A stretch of DNA of 50,196 bases, from NCBI GenBank assembly GCA_937976305.1, contig CALJSB010000069.1, positions 1-50,196 of the forward strand, read 5' to 3'. The notes beneath the pieces are model-generated. The model worked only from the letters and a program-made list of their open reading frames with translations, had not been told where the DNA came from and made no database searches. Below are positions 16,389 through 24,643 of this stretch, piece by piece. Position 1 is the stretch's first letter. Every line of letters begins with the position of its first letter. Origin of the DNA: an uncultured Acidimicrobiales bacterium. GTDB taxonomy: Bacteria; Actinomycetota; Acidimicrobiia; Acidimicrobiales; SZUA-35. The translations under genes were made by a program, and so were the position numbers.

Positions 16389-17372
16389 TCAGTTGTCGAT
16401 CCACGTTTCGGCCGTGATCTTGAATTGCGTTGCGGTTTTGACACTGCTTTCGAGCGGTTCACCACACACGGGAACGGGCACCGGTTCTCTTTCTTGCATC
16501 GCGAACCGGCCGTTGGCGAACCGCGAATCGACGGTGACGATCACACCTGTCTCGCCTCCGTCTGGGTCGCGCTCGACATGAATGGAGCGTTCGTAGTCGA
16601 GCCACTCCCAGCCATGGCGGGCAAAGCCACGACAGTCGGCGATCTGGGCTGCCCGACCGTCGACACCGCCGCTGCCACGAAGAAGCGCTGTGGCCTCTGC
16701 TGGATGAAGTTGCCGGCTCACGATGCCCTCGACCACATCGGCGGTGAGCCGAGCCCATGCGACGCCGTCAGGGAAGGTCATGCCGGTCGGGGCGAAGCGA
16801 TGCCCACCGGTGTGGCTGGTGCGCCACAACCGGACGCGAGGGTCGAGCTCGCCGTCGAGTGAGCGCTCGAGCAGCTCAAGGAAGAGGCTGGTGCCATGCT
16901 GGCCGCAGCAGCGATCGCGTGACCCATGAGTGCAGATCAGTACGTCGATCTGATTGTCGGTTACCGGGGTGAGTTGATTGAGATGACCGTTGTTGATTGC
17001 GGTGAGCAAGCTGGTCAGCCCCTCAGGGGAGACGGTGGCGTCGAATCGATCGAACGCAACGAAATCGGCCTTTGGCGTGCGGGCGTAGCAGATCACCCGC
17101 ATGCTCTTTGCGGTCGCAGGGTTCGCGGCCCCAGGGTTCGACCGCTCGGTTTCGATTCGACCAACCGAGCTGACGCCGAGAATCCGTGTGGTGCCCGCTG
17201 CGTCTGGCCCCGGGAGAACGCTTGCCAACGCGGGGTGGTCTTCGATTTTCGAGGGCCACGGGAGTGGCAGCTCGACCAGCACGTAGCGATCAGCGCTCCC
17301 TGCGCTCCCGGCCGGGTTCTCGTCCAGATCCGCGGTCTGGATCGAACACTGCAGATCAAGCGACGCGGTCAT
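16389..17372 (-). CDS. Sucrase/ferredoxin-like (thioredoxin-fold 2Fe-2S) protein
   Basis: A 327-residue protein of the sucrase/ferredoxin-like family. Its thioredoxin-like core carries Ile-Cys-Thr-His-Gly-Ser-Arg-Asp-Arg-Cys-Cys-Gly, a cysteine cluster that can bind a 2Fe-2S centre. A His-rich block, Thr-Ser-His-Thr-Gly-Gly-His-Arg-Phe-Ala-Pro-Thr, follows about 40 residues later. An N-terminal Cys lies at the Leu-Gln-Cys-Ser motif. The biochemical role of the family is not known. ATG 17372 overlaps the pheA stop as ATGA, so it is translated with the aromatic amino acid gene; the longer frame to 17402 reads back into pheA. Confidence 0.8.
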   Translation of the reverse strand: MTASLDLQCSIQTADLDENPAGSAGSADRYVLVELPLPWPSKIEDHPALASVLPGPDAAGTTRILGVSSVGRIETERSNPGAANPATAKSMRVICYARTPKADFVAFDRFDATVSPEGLTSLLTAINNGHLNQLTPVTDNQIDVLICTHGSRDRCCGQHGTSLFLELLERSLDGELDPRVRLWRTSHTGGHRFAPTGMTFPDGVAWARLTADVVEGIVSRQLHPAEATALLRGSGGVDGRAAQIADCRGFARHGWEWLDYERSIHVERDPDGGETGVIVTVDSRFANGRFAMQEREPVPVPVCGEPLESSVKTATQFKITAETWIDN

Positions 17373-18340
17373 GAGATTTGGCCGCGCAGCCCGTCCATCC
17401 ACTCTTTGGCATCGGTCCAGGCGTCGTTGGCTTCTTCCCGCTGGGCGTCAGATCCAGACCCTGCCACCGGGTAGCTGCCCAAAAACTTCACATCGGCATG
17501 CTTGGCACGCACGTTGGTGAGGCAGTTGGCCACCACATCGTCAGAAATGTGCCCGAGCAGGTCGACGATGAAACAGTACTGCCCGAGTGTGGTGCGGGCG
17601 GGTCGAGAGGTGAGCTTCGACAGGTTCAAGTTGCGGGCCGAGAACTCGTGGAGGATGGCCACCAGCGAGCCCGGTTTGTCTTCGCGTTGGGTCAGCACGA
17701 GCGTGGTCTTGTCGTGTCCGGTCTGCTTGGTGACTCCTTCGGGAGCAACAAGAAGGAACCGAGTTTGGTTGCCAGCGATGTCGGCGATGTCCGAGGCGAG
17801 AATGTCGAGGCCGTAGCGCTCGCCCGCAAGCCGGGGACCGAACGCAGCAACGCCAGGCGAATCAGCGGCGGCCTCAGCAGCAGCTGCGGTTGAGTTCGCC
17901 GGCTGCACGTCGACGTCTGGCAGCTCCTTGCTGAGGAACGATCGACACTGCGCGTTGGCCACCGGGTGTGACGCGACGGTGTGCACGTCTGCGAGCGTGG
18001 TGCCCGGTGCTGCCATCAGGTTCATCTCGATGTCGAGCACGATCTCGCGCTGAATGATCAGGTTGGTGTCAAAGGCCAGCGTGTCGAGCGTGACGTTGAC
18101 CGTGCCTTCGATGGCGTTCTCGATGGCGACAAATCCCAGGTCGACATCACCCTCTTGGGTGGCCCTGAGTACGTCCACAAACGTCCGCATCGGTACCAAC
18201 TCGGCCTCGACCAGATCGGCCTGCGTGCGAAGCGCCTCCTCGGTAAACGTGCCTTCAGGACCGAGAAACGCAATGCGTTGACCAGCACGGCTCGGGAGCC
18301 GCGAACCGTCAGAATGTGAGGCGGAGTCAGAGTCGGACAC
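17369..18340 (-). CDS. pheA: Prephenate dehydratase
   Basis: A 323-residue stand-alone prephenate dehydratase, which makes phenylpyruvate for phenylalanine synthesis. Residues ~22-200 are the catalytic domain: Phe-Leu-Gly-Pro-Glu-Gly-Thr-Phe-Thr-Glu-Glu-Ala, Glu-Asn-Ala-Ile-Glu-Gly-Thr-Val, and the catalytic Asn-Gln-Thr-Arg-Phe near 195. A C-terminal ACT regulatory domain follows, with Lys-Pro-Gly-Ser-Leu and Leu-Thr-Ser-Arg-Pro-Ala-Arg (the ESRP-type site), so feedback control by phenylalanine is expected. It is the first gene of a minus-strand run and is divergent from the MBL hydrolase gene with 47 bp between. Confidence 0.95.
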   Translation of the reverse strand: MSDSDSASHSDGSRLPSRAGQRIAFLGPEGTFTEEALRTQADLVEAELVPMRTFVDVLRATQEGDVDLGFVAIENAIEGTVNVTLDTLAFDTNLIIQREIVLDIEMNLMAAPGTTLADVHTVASHPVANAQCRSFLSKELPDVDVQPANSTAAAAEAAADSPGVAAFGPRLAGERYGLDILASDIADIAGNQTRFLLVAPEGVTKQTGHDKTTLVLTQREDKPGSLVAILHEFSARNLNLSKLTSRPARTTLGQYCFIVDLLGHISDDVVANCLTNVRAKHADVKFLGSYPVAGSGSDAQREEANDAWTDAKEWMDGLRGQIS

Positions 18341-18387
18341 GGCGTCAGGGTAGGTCTGATGGCCGTGCCTCGCACTACGGTTTGGGC

Positions 18388-19101
18388 ATGCACGGCCGCT
18401 TCTACTTCCGACAACTCCTCTCCGGGCGAGACTTCGCCAAGGACAATCCGATTGCCCACCAGATGGTCAACTTCTGTTACCTGATCGGCGATCGCGAATC
18501 TGGCGAGGCCCTCGTCATCGACCCGGCGTATGACGCGGAGGGTCTGCTCGACCTGCTGGCCGAAGACGACATGACCCTCACCGGCGTTCTCGCGACCCAC
18601 TATCACGCCGATCATGTGGGCGGAACCATGATGGGTCACTCCATCAACGGCATCGCCGAGCTGCTCGAGCGCGTCGATGTGCCGATTCATGTGCAGGAGC
18701 CAGAAGCCGAGTTCGTCACGAAGGTCACCGGAGTGACAGACGATCACATCGTGCGCCACTCCTCCGGCGACATCGTGAGTGTTGGCGAGATCGACGTTGA
18801 GCTCATCCATACGCCCGGGCACACACCGGGGAGCCAGTGCTTCTACGTCGACAACTGCCTGGTGTCGGGAGACACGCTGTTTCTTGATGGCTGCGGGCGA
18901 ACTGATCTGCCGGGCGGTGACCCTGAGGAGCTCTATCGCTCGCTGAACGACCGACTTTCGAAGGTTCCGGACGAGTCGATCCTGTTCCCCGGTCACCTGT
19001 ATTCGCCCGAGCCCAGCAAGTCGATGGGTGAGACCCGGCGAGCCAACATTGTCTACAAGCCATCAAGTCTCGAGCAGTGGCTCATGATGTTCGGTCACTG
19101 A
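18388..19101 (+). CDS. MBL-fold metallo-hydrolase (glyoxalase II / persulfide dioxygenase-like)
   Basis: A 237-residue metallo-beta-lactamase fold protein. The metal site is complete: Thr-His71-Tyr-His73-Ala-Asp75-His76, His145 in His-Thr-Pro-Gly-His-Thr-Pro-Gly-Ser, Asp162 in Gly-Asp-Thr-Leu-Phe, and His203 in Phe-Pro-Gly-His. The set fits glyoxalase II and persulfide dioxygenases, which handle thioesters or low-molecular-weight persulfides. In a mycothiol-using actinobacterium the thiol would be mycothiol, which is inference. ATG 18388 is chosen because the longer frame overlaps the pheA start with low-complexity basic sequence. The coiled-coil gene follows 89 bp downstream. Confidence 0.88.
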   Translation: MHGRFYFRQLLSGRDFAKDNPIAHQMVNFCYLIGDRESGEALVIDPAYDAEGLLDLLAEDDMTLTGVLATHYHADHVGGTMMGHSINGIAELLERVDVPIHVQEPEAEFVTKVTGVTDDHIVRHSSGDIVSVGEIDVELIHTPGHTPGSQCFYVDNCLVSGDTLFLDGCGRTDLPGGDPEELYRSLNDRLSKVPDESILFPGHLYSPEPSKSMGETRRANIVYKPSSLEQWLMMFGH

Positions 19102-19190
19102 CCAGAGACTCACCGCTCAACGGTGGTTCCAACCGCTCATCTTCGCATTGCGACGGCCGATCGGAGTGTGCGGAAAGGAACAACTGTCCC

Positions 19191-19814
19191 GTGAATGAAC
19201 GCCTGCGGTCCGACGAGATCGAACAACTGAAAACCCGTCTCGCTCAGTACGAGAAGGCGTTTGCGAAGGCGCGCCCGCAGATCGCAGCTTTTCAGCGACT
19301 CGAAGAGCTGGCAGAAGCACAGGCAACGACACCGGAAGCAATGGCTCGCGAAGCGGCGATTGCGGTGCAGTTAGAGCAAGAGAATGAGCTTCGACAAAGC
19401 GTCGAGCAGCTCAACACCGAACGAGAGATTGCTCGAGAAGAGCTCTCGGTCACCCTGAAGCACAAGAAGGAAGTTGGCGACGAAATGACTCTCATCCAAA
19501 ACGAACACGACTCGTTGGCGTACGAGGTGTCTGAATTGATCTCTGAGATCGAGTCCATCCGCGTTGATGCGATTCGGCTCATGAAGGAGCGCTCAGCGCT
19601 CCAGCTCGAAGTTGAGGCACTGCGCAACGAACGAGCAGCTGTCGATGGCGAGCAACCGGTTGTCGATGTCGTTCAGCAGACCGATGCAGCGAACATCGTT
19701 CCGGGAAAGACCGACGTCTCGAATCTCGATGCCTTCGAAGAAGATGATGCGTTCAGCCGCTTCATCGACGTCGACCGGGGTAAGGACAAGGCCCGCGACT
19801 GGTTCGTCGGCTGA
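19191..19814 (+). CDS. Coiled-coil protein of unknown function
   Basis: A 207-residue, strongly charged protein. Residues ~5-145 are almost continuous heptad-like helix rich in Glu, Gln, Leu and Arg, with no helix breakers after residue 50. The last ~55 residues are acidic, ending Ala-Arg-Asp-Trp-Phe-Val-Gly. There is no signal peptide or membrane segment, so it is cytoplasmic. I chose GTG 19191 because AAAGGA lies 11 bp upstream and the helix starts there; the frame is open further upstream but overlaps the MBL gene end. A scaffold or filament-like role is possible, but no family is recognised. A strong hairpin follows it. Confidence 0.72.
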   Translation: MNERLRSDEIEQLKTRLAQYEKAFAKARPQIAAFQRLEELAEAQATTPEAMAREAAIAVQLEQENELRQSVEQLNTEREIAREELSVTLKHKKEVGDEMTLIQNEHDSLAYEVSELISEIESIRVDAIRLMKERSALQLEVEALRNERAAVDGEQPVVDVVQQTDAANIVPGKTDVSNLDAFEEDDAFSRFIDVDRGKDKARDWFVG

Positions 19815-19834
19815 TCAGTCGGTAGCAATGCCCT

Positions 19835-19864
19835 GACCCCCATCTCGACGAGATCTTGGGGGTC
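19835..19864 (+). terminator. Strong hairpin after the coiled-coil gene
   Basis: GACCCCCATCTC pairs with GAGAT-CT-TGGGGGTC (a two-base bulge and a 3-nt loop). It lies 21 bp after the stop codon. No T-run follows, so it may be a processing or Rho-independent-like end rather than a textbook terminator. Confidence 0.5.
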
Positions 19865-19903
19865 TGTCATCTGAATGGGCCCGGGTCGTGAGACAATCAC
19901 CAC

Positions 19904-20623
19904 GTGGTTGCCGATCGGGAACATGTTCGAGGCGCGTCGCGCCCTTCCATAGCCCACCGTCTGGCTGCGCTCGTCGTTGTGGCTGGGCTGGCCATCGTCT
20001 CGGGGCTTGCTGGCCTGGTCGCACCCGCCTTGAGTCCTGCGGTCGTGTCGGCCGAATCGCCAGCCGAGGTCGCTGAAGATCTGCAAGGCAACGTGTACAT
20101 CGGGCGAACCAGACAGTCCGAGTTCACTGCTGAGGACTTCGCCCCTGCGGTGGCGGCCGCGGCACGAGAGGGCCACCGACTGTTGGTGATCGCACCGAAC
20201 GAGTCGGTCCCATCTGGTGAAGCGTTTGCCCTGCGAGTCCGCCAGTTCGACGATGCTGACATCACCATCTCGTTCACCGAGACGGGCGTCATCGAGGCCA
20301 GCGTCATCGAGGATCTCAGCGAGCGAGAGAATCAAGCGCTCGATGCTGCTCGCGCCGCTGCGACTCCGCGTGCAGCAGCCGATGCCTACATCGAGACGCT
20401 GCTCACCGTGCCAGAGCGCGAGGTGCCAGAGACGATCAACCAGGTGGTCACCGCCGTCATCTACCTCACATTGGCGCTTGGTGTCGTGGTGTTCCTTGAG
20501 TTGCTGATTCGTTCCTTCCGCAAGTATCGGCACAAGAAGAAGCGACGGGCCGCAGCCGAAGCGCGAGCTGAGGCCGCAGCGATCGCGGGTGGGGCAACCC
20601 AGCCCGATGAATTGGTGCGTTAG
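19904..20623 (+). CDS. Secreted/membrane-anchored protein of unknown function
   Basis: A 239-residue protein. Residues 1-50 hold a basic start and a long hydrophobic stretch ending near Val-Val-Ser-Ala-Glu, a signal peptide or anchor. An extracytoplasmic domain of ~130 residues follows. A second hydrophobic helix (Val-Ile-Tyr-Leu-Thr-Leu-Ala-Leu-Gly-Val-Val-Val-Phe, about 185-205) comes next, and then a very basic cytoplasmic tail with Lys-Lys-Lys-Arg-Arg. This layout resembles TPM-domain membrane proteins, but I cannot match the motif. The start is GTG 19904. It overlaps the TrmH-like gene tail-to-tail by 4 bp. Confidence 0.75.
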   Translation: MVADREHVRGASRPSIAHRLAALVVVAGLAIVSGLAGLVAPALSPAVVSAESPAEVAEDLQGNVYIGRTRQSEFTAEDFAPAVAAAAREGHRLLVIAPNESVPSGEAFALRVRQFDDADITISFTETGVIEASVIEDLSERENQALDAARAAATPRAAADAYIETLLTVPEREVPETINQVVTAVIYLTLALGVVVFLELLIRSFRKYRHKKKRRAAAEARAEAAAIAGGATQPDELVR

Positions 20624-21282
20624 CTGAGATCAGCGCCGTCGGCGTGCTCGACGATCCAGCTGTGCATCGCAATGCCGGCCGCCACCCCGGCGTTGATCGA
20701 TCGGGTCGATCCGAACTGGGCGATCGAGCGGCACTGATCGAGTACCGGCCGCATCTGATCAGAAAGCCCGGGGCCCTCTTGTCCGAAGACGAGAACGCAA
20801 CGCTCTGGCAGTGGGTTGTGCTCGAGCGGGGTTGAGCCCGGCAGGTTGTCGATGCCAATGAGCGGCAGGTCGTTTGCATCGGCCCAGGCACGAAGGGCCT
20901 CTGGGGTGGGGTGGTAGTGAACGTGCTGGTAGCGGTCGGTCACCATGGCTCCCCGTCTGTTCCAGCGGCGCTTGCCGACGATGTGGACTTCGGCGGCCAA
21001 GAACGCATTGGCGGCCCGAACGACGGTGCCGATGTTGAAATCGTGTTGCCAGTTCTCGATGGCAACGTGGAAGGGATGGCGGCGAGTGTCGAGGTCGGCG
21101 ACGATCGCTTCGAGTGTCCAGTACCGGTAGCGGTCGACCACATTGCGGCGGTCGCCGTCGGCCAAGAGCTCAGGGTCGTAGTGATCGCCGGTCGGCCACG
21201 GCTGTGGGTGCGGGCCAACACCAACCTCGGGTTGGTGGCCCGGCGCGTCGTCGTTGGTCACCGAATCACGCGGTGAAGTCAA
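20620..21282 (-). CDS. SpoU/TrmH-family RNA methyltransferase
   Basis: A 220-residue SPOUT methyltransferase that would 2'-O-methylate ribose in tRNA or rRNA with S-adenosylmethionine. Motif 1 is Asn-Ile-Gly-Thr-Val-Val-Arg-Ala-Ala-Asn, with Arg as the catalytic residue. Motif 2 is Leu-Val-Phe-Gly-Gln-Glu-Gly-Pro-Gly-Leu-Ser, and motif 3 is Ser-Thr-Arg-Ser-Ile-Asn-Ala-Gly-Val-Ala-Ala-Gly. The last two build the trefoil knot. The N-terminal ~45 residues are a non-conserved hydrophilic tail. The gene begins 17 bp inside the end of the YbaK-like gene, so it is part of the pyrE operon. The exact RNA target is not evident. Confidence 0.9.
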   Translation of the reverse strand: MTSPRDSVTNDDAPGHQPEVGVGPHPQPWPTGDHYDPELLADGDRRNVVDRYRYWTLEAIVADLDTRRHPFHVAIENWQHDFNIGTVVRAANAFLAAEVHIVGKRRWNRRGAMVTDRYQHVHYHPTPEALRAWADANDLPLIGIDNLPGSTPLEHNPLPERCVLVFGQEGPGLSDQMRPVLDQCRSIAQFGSTRSINAGVAAGIAMHSWIVEHADGADLS

Positions 21283-21739
21283 AGATCGAGGCGCCGGTGA
21301 TTGTCACGAGATCATTGGGGTTGATCGGGAAGACGGTTTTCGGCGTTCCCGCTGCCGCCCACACCGTGTCCATCGTGAGGAGGTGCGGATCAATCCAGGT
21401 CCGGACCGGTTGGTCGTGACCGAACGGAGGCACACCGCCGATGGCGTAGCCGGTGACGGCCCGCACTTGATCGGCATCAGCTCGACCGCAGCGAGGTTTC
21501 TCAGCGGCTGTTGCCAGCTTGTCGGTATCGACTTGGTTGGCGCCGCTGGTGAGGGCAAGAACGAGTTCGCCATCAGCATCGAAGATCAGGCTCTTGACAA
21601 TTTGTTCGACGTTGCACTCGAGCGCAGCCGCAGCATCGACCGCGGTGCGGGTGCCCTCGGGGAAGGTCACGACGTCGATGTCGTGACCAGCGTCTCGGGC
21701 TGCCGCTGTGACGCGGCCGACGGTTGGATGATCGCTCAC
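21266..21739 (-). CDS. YbaK/EbsC-family aminoacyl-tRNA deacylase-like protein
   Basis: A 157-residue protein of the YbaK/ProX-like trans-editing family, which clears wrongly charged tRNA. Seen motifs are Asn-Val-Glu-Gln-Ile-Val-Lys-Ser-Leu (conserved Lys49), Gly-Ala-Asn-Gln-Val-Asp, and Gly-Tyr-Ala-Ile-Gly-Gly-Val-Pro-Pro-Phe-Gly-His. The last is the usual C-terminal loop. Length is normal for a single-domain member. ATG 21739 overlaps the pyrE stop as ATGA, and its end overlaps the methyltransferase start by 17 bp. The tRNA specificity is not visible. Confidence 0.88.
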   Translation of the reverse strand: MSDHPTVGRVTAAARDAGHDIDVVTFPEGTRTAVDAAAALECNVEQIVKSLIFDADGELVLALTSGANQVDTDKLATAAEKPRCGRADADQVRAVTGYAIGGVPPFGHDQPVRTWIDPHLLTMDTVWAAAGTPKTVFPINPNDLVTITGASIFDFTA

Positions 21740-22305
21740 TCGGTGCCGACGGCGGGGATGCCGAGATCGGTGTAGGTAAAGAGAGGTACGAACATGACCC
21801 CGGCAGCACCGAAGGTCTCCGCTGGTTCATCGCTTCTGGCGACGAGCGTCGAGGCCATCACGACCATCCCGCCCTCGGCGTCAATTCGTTCCTTGGCGAC
21901 GAGGCTGGATCCGCCGGTGGTGATCACATCGTCGACGAGCAAGATCCGCTTCCCCTCGAGCGACGCCCCCTCGACGTACTTGTCGGTGCCTCGACCCTTC
22001 GGTTGCTTCCGGACAACGAACCACTCCTTGTCGCCAACCACAGCAACGCCGTGGGCAAACTGGTCGGCGCCTAGCGTCAAGCCGCCCACTGCATCGAATT
22101 CGATGCCGCTGGCCGCAGCAAGGTCGAGCAGACACTGACTGGCGAGAGCCAGGTCGGCACCTTGCGCGAGGGCCTTCTTGCCATCGAGGAAGAAGCGGCT
22201 CATGGCTCCTGACGACAACTCGACGGGTTCGGGCAGCTCGAGCAAGCCCTTCGTCTTCAAGATGTCGAGCAGTGCGGCGCGGCGGTCCTCAGGTGTGGGC
22301 TCCAT
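21736..22305 (-). CDS. pyrE: Orotate phosphoribosyltransferase
   Basis: A 189-residue phosphoribosyltransferase that joins orotate to PRPP in pyrimidine synthesis. The PRPP loop Ile-Leu-Leu-Val-Asp-Asp-Val-Ile-Thr-Thr-Gly-Gly-Ser is at 121-133. The basic catalytic loop Arg-Lys-Gln-Pro-Lys-Gly-Arg-Gly is at 99-106, and Gly-Gly-Leu-Thr-Leu-Gly-Ala-Asp is near 74-81. The start is ATG 22305 (Met-Glu-Pro-Thr-Pro-Glu-Asp); the much longer open frame to 23085 is the shadow of the aminotransferase gene. It is first in a three-gene overlapping operon with the YbaK-like and TrmH-like genes and divergent from the aminotransferase, 60 bp apart. Confidence 0.93.
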   Translation of the reverse strand: MEPTPEDRRAALLDILKTKGLLELPEPVELSSGAMSRFFLDGKKALAQGADLALASQCLLDLAAASGIEFDAVGGLTLGADQFAHGVAVVGDKEWFVVRKQPKGRGTDKYVEGASLEGKRILLVDDVITTGGSSLVAKERIDAEGGMVVMASTLVARSDEPAETFGAAGVMFVPLFTYTDLGIPAVGTE

Positions 22306-22365
22306 CAGAACTGACTCTAGAGAACAACGGCGATCGCTCGATGCCCTCTCGGGTAGATTCCCCCG

Positions 22366-23553
22366 ATGAGTCTCAACCACGGAATCCCGAGCCTGGCGAT
22401 CCCCGGGCCGTCGGTCATGCCGCCACGGGTGCTGGCGGCGATGTCCAACCAGATGCCGAACATCTATGAGGGCGGGCTGGTCGACATCTCCAACGACATC
22501 CTGTCCCGCCTTCCCGGCATCGCTCGCACCTCCGGCCACCCGTTCATGGTCATTTCGAACGGCCACGGTGCCTGGCTCATGGCCATCGCAAACACGTTGT
22601 CCCGTGGCGACAAGATCCTTGTGCTTGAGTCGGGCCGATTCGCCATCGGTTGGGGCGAGATGGGCGTCGTTTCTGGTCTCGAGATGGAAATCTTGCCGGG
22701 CACGATGACCGACCCGATCGACCCGGCTGCACTTGAGGCTCGACTGGCAGCCGATACCGATCACGAGATTCAGGCGATCTTGTGTGTGCAGACCGACACG
22801 GCAACGTCGGTGCGAAACGACATCGGTGCGCTGCGAGCGGCGATCGACTCGGCTGGCCACCCGGCGCTGTTCATGGTTGATTGCATTGCCTCGATGGGAT
22901 GTGAGCCATTCGAGATGGACGAGTGGGGTGTCGACGTGACGGTTGCTGCCTCCCAGAAAGGGATGATGGTGCCTCCGGGTCTTGGCTTTTGCTGGGCCAA
23001 CGACAAGGCACTTGCCCGCTACGAGCATGCCGATCTGCACAACACCTACGTCGATTGGCAAGCTCGGCTCGACGCTGACGCCCACTACGAGCTGTATGCC
23101 GGTACGCCTCCGATCTCACACCTCTACGCCTTGAAAGAGGCCCTCGACATCATCGACGAAGAGGGTGGCATCGAAGCAGTGTGGGATCGCCACACCAAAC
23201 TCGCTGGTGCGGTGCGAGCGGCAGTCGAGGCCTGGGCAACACCCGACGGGTTCTCGTTCAACATCACCGATCCTGCGGCTCGATCGAACGCGGTCACCAC
23301 GATTCTCACGGGATCGATCGATGCCGATCACTTGCGAGACGTGTGCGAACGCGAAACCGGCCTCACGCTGGGGCTCGGCATCGGCGGGCTGGGCAACGCC
23401 TTTCGGATCGGCCACATGGGTCACCTCAATCCACCGGCCCTGCTTGGAACGTTGGCCACCGTCGAGGCTGCGCTGGTTGCCATGGGTGCGCCGATGGGCG
23501 GCTCAGGTGTCGCCGCGGCCGCCGCCGAGATCGCGAAGCACTTGACGGTCTGA
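22366..23553 (+). CDS. Class V aminotransferase (serine/alanine-glyoxylate type)
   Basis: A 395-residue PLP enzyme. The Schiff-base lysine is Lys198 in Ala-Ala-Ser-Gln-Lys-Gly-Met-Met-Val-Pro-Pro-Gly. The PLP-ring Asp is Asp172 in Met-Val-Asp-Cys-Ile-Ala-Ser. The N-terminal Ile-Pro-Gly-Pro-Ser and the Ser-Asn-Gly-His-Gly-Ala-Trp turn fit serine-glyoxylate and alanine-glyoxylate aminotransferases. It would move an amino group to glyoxylate, for serine/glycine or photorespiration-like glyoxylate metabolism; the donor is not certain. The C-terminal ~20 residues are an Ala/Gly-rich tail. It is complete and stands alone; the GNAT pseudogene starts 2 bp after its stop. Confidence 0.9.
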   Translation: MSLNHGIPSLAIPGPSVMPPRVLAAMSNQMPNIYEGGLVDISNDILSRLPGIARTSGHPFMVISNGHGAWLMAIANTLSRGDKILVLESGRFAIGWGEMGVVSGLEMEILPGTMTDPIDPAALEARLAADTDHEIQAILCVQTDTATSVRNDIGALRAAIDSAGHPALFMVDCIASMGCEPFEMDEWGVDVTVAASQKGMMVPPGLGFCWANDKALARYEHADLHNTYVDWQARLDADAHYELYAGTPPISHLYALKEALDIIDEEGGIEAVWDRHTKLAGAVRAAVEAWATPDGFSFNITDPAARSNAVTTILTGSIDADHLRDVCERETGLTLGLGIGGLGNAFRIGHMGHLNPPALLGTLATVEAALVAMGAPMGGSGVAAAAAEIAKHLTV

Positions 23554-23554
23554 G

Positions 23555-23835
23555 GTGGCGGCCTTTGGTCTGACCGAGCCGTTCAGCGTGCGGCCCGCAG
23601 TTGCGAGCGACGTTCCTGAGATGCAACGGCTCGTGATCGAGAGTTCGAAGCCGTCACTCTCACCACGTTTGTCGACGTGCCCTTCAATGGGCCGCTCTAC
23701 GAGCGCTACGGGTTCACCTATCTCAACGACCGAGAGATGGGCCCCGAGCTCAGGTCGATTCGTGAGGCCGAGACCGCCGCCGGCATCGATGTCGGCCGAC
23801 GAGCTGCCATGCGGTTGTTGTTGTCGCCGGGTTGA
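23555..23835 (+). pseudogene. Degraded GNAT acetyltransferase gene
   Basis: Two parts of one GNAT protein are in different frames. A GTG-initiated start encodes about 30 residues that open a GNAT fold (Ser-Val-Arg-Pro-Ala-Val-Ala-Ser-Asp-Val-Pro-Glu). From about 23653 another frame encodes the family's C-terminal end: Thr-Thr-Phe-Val-Asp-Val-Pro-Phe-Asn-Gly, Leu-Tyr-Glu-Arg-Tyr-Gly-Phe, and a last Arg-Arg-Ala-Ala-Met-Arg, stopping at TGA 23833. The middle, including the acetyl-CoA loop, is missing. So this looks like an internal deletion of roughly 250 bp plus a frame change. The family length is inferred from typical ~180-residue members. Confidence 0.7.
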
Positions 23836-23839
23836 CCAG

Positions 23840-24634
23840 CTACTTCGTTGCGTCCGCGGCCGTTGCCCGGAGTTGGCTGGCGACGGCGGCGTCACCGATC
23901 ACCTCGAGGTCGTGGTCACCAGCTCGTCCCCACAGCCACAGATTGAGGTTGGCGGCCGAGCCGACGATGCGAGTCACGTCGTTGGCACCGGGTGCGGGTC
24001 CGATTGCGGCGTCTTCGATCGAGAGCGCGGGCAGGTCGAGCCGCTCGCCGTCTGGTGGTGCACCGATGAAGCGACCCAGACGAAGCGACCACCAACGTTC
24101 ACCGGTGTCGAGCACCACCACATCGCGGGGAACGAACGAAGCCCACGGTGGGAGTTCGCCGACATCGAGCATGACTCGGATGATCTCGTCGACACCGTCC
24201 CCGGCGAGCGCTTCATCAATTGGAGTGAGATCACCGGCCGCAAGCTCAGCGTCAACACGATGAATCAGCGCCTCCTGCGCTTGGCGCCGTCGGACCCAAC
24301 CGACGGTGCCACCGGTCGCCGCCCAGCTCCAACACGCGTTCTCGTCCGGTTGCCGCAGGGCGTCGATGAGCAGTGCCGTTCGTTGGACCAGCGAGTCGAG
24401 AAGTGCGTCGTCGGGCGGACGCGGTGGCCGGTCGTAGGTCTCTGGCCCATCGGAGTGACCGCCGAGAATGTGGCCCCAGAAGTCCTGCACCTCGGTGAGG
24501 TGCCACACGAGATCGGCCACTCGCCAGTCCGGACACGACGGAACGACCTTGTCGAGCACATCATCTCCGCCGGAGCGAATGGCGGCGATGAAACGAGCTG
24601 ACTCGCTGGAGATGTGTTGGTCGAAGTCGATCAT
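23840..24634 (-). CDS. Maleylpyruvate isomerase-family mycothiol-dependent protein
   Basis: A 264-residue member of the DinB-like MDMPI family, which in actinobacteria acts with mycothiol. The N-terminal block Pro-Ser-Cys-Pro-Asp-Trp-Arg-Val-Ala-Asp-Leu-Val-Trp-His-Leu is the family hallmark, carrying a metal-ligand His. The second metal-side motif is Arg-Arg-Arg-Gln-Ala-Gln-Glu-Ala-Leu-Ile-His-Arg-Val-Asp near residue 120. The C-terminal ~90 residues form the MDMPI C-domain with Leu-Asn-Leu-Trp-Leu-Trp-Gly-Arg. The true reaction is unknown; few members are real isomerases. It is transcribed from the same strand as the downstream serine hydrolase, ending beside the GNAT pseudogene. Confidence 0.87.
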   Translation of the reverse strand: MIDFDQHISSESARFIAAIRSGGDDVLDKVVPSCPDWRVADLVWHLTEVQDFWGHILGGHSDGPETYDRPPRPPDDALLDSLVQRTALLIDALRQPDENACWSWAATGGTVGWVRRRQAQEALIHRVDAELAAGDLTPIDEALAGDGVDEIIRVMLDVGELPPWASFVPRDVVVLDTGERWWSLRLGRFIGAPPDGERLDLPALSIEDAAIGPAPGANDVTRIVGSAANLNLWLWGRAGDHDLEVIGDAAVASQLRATAADATK

Positions 24635-24643
24635 GTTGGACGA

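Noticed and set aside
22306..23085. Upstream extension of the pyrE frame (449 codons in all)
   Set aside because: The extension is antisense to the aminotransferase gene; the family N-terminus starts at ATG 22305.
23840..24601. Long plus-strand frame over the mycothiol-type gene
   Set aside because: It is the antisense shadow of the minus-strand MDMPI gene; its residues match no family and are Arg/Ser/Pro-rich as shadows in GC-rich DNA are. Only its first part (to 23835) is a real GNAT remnant.
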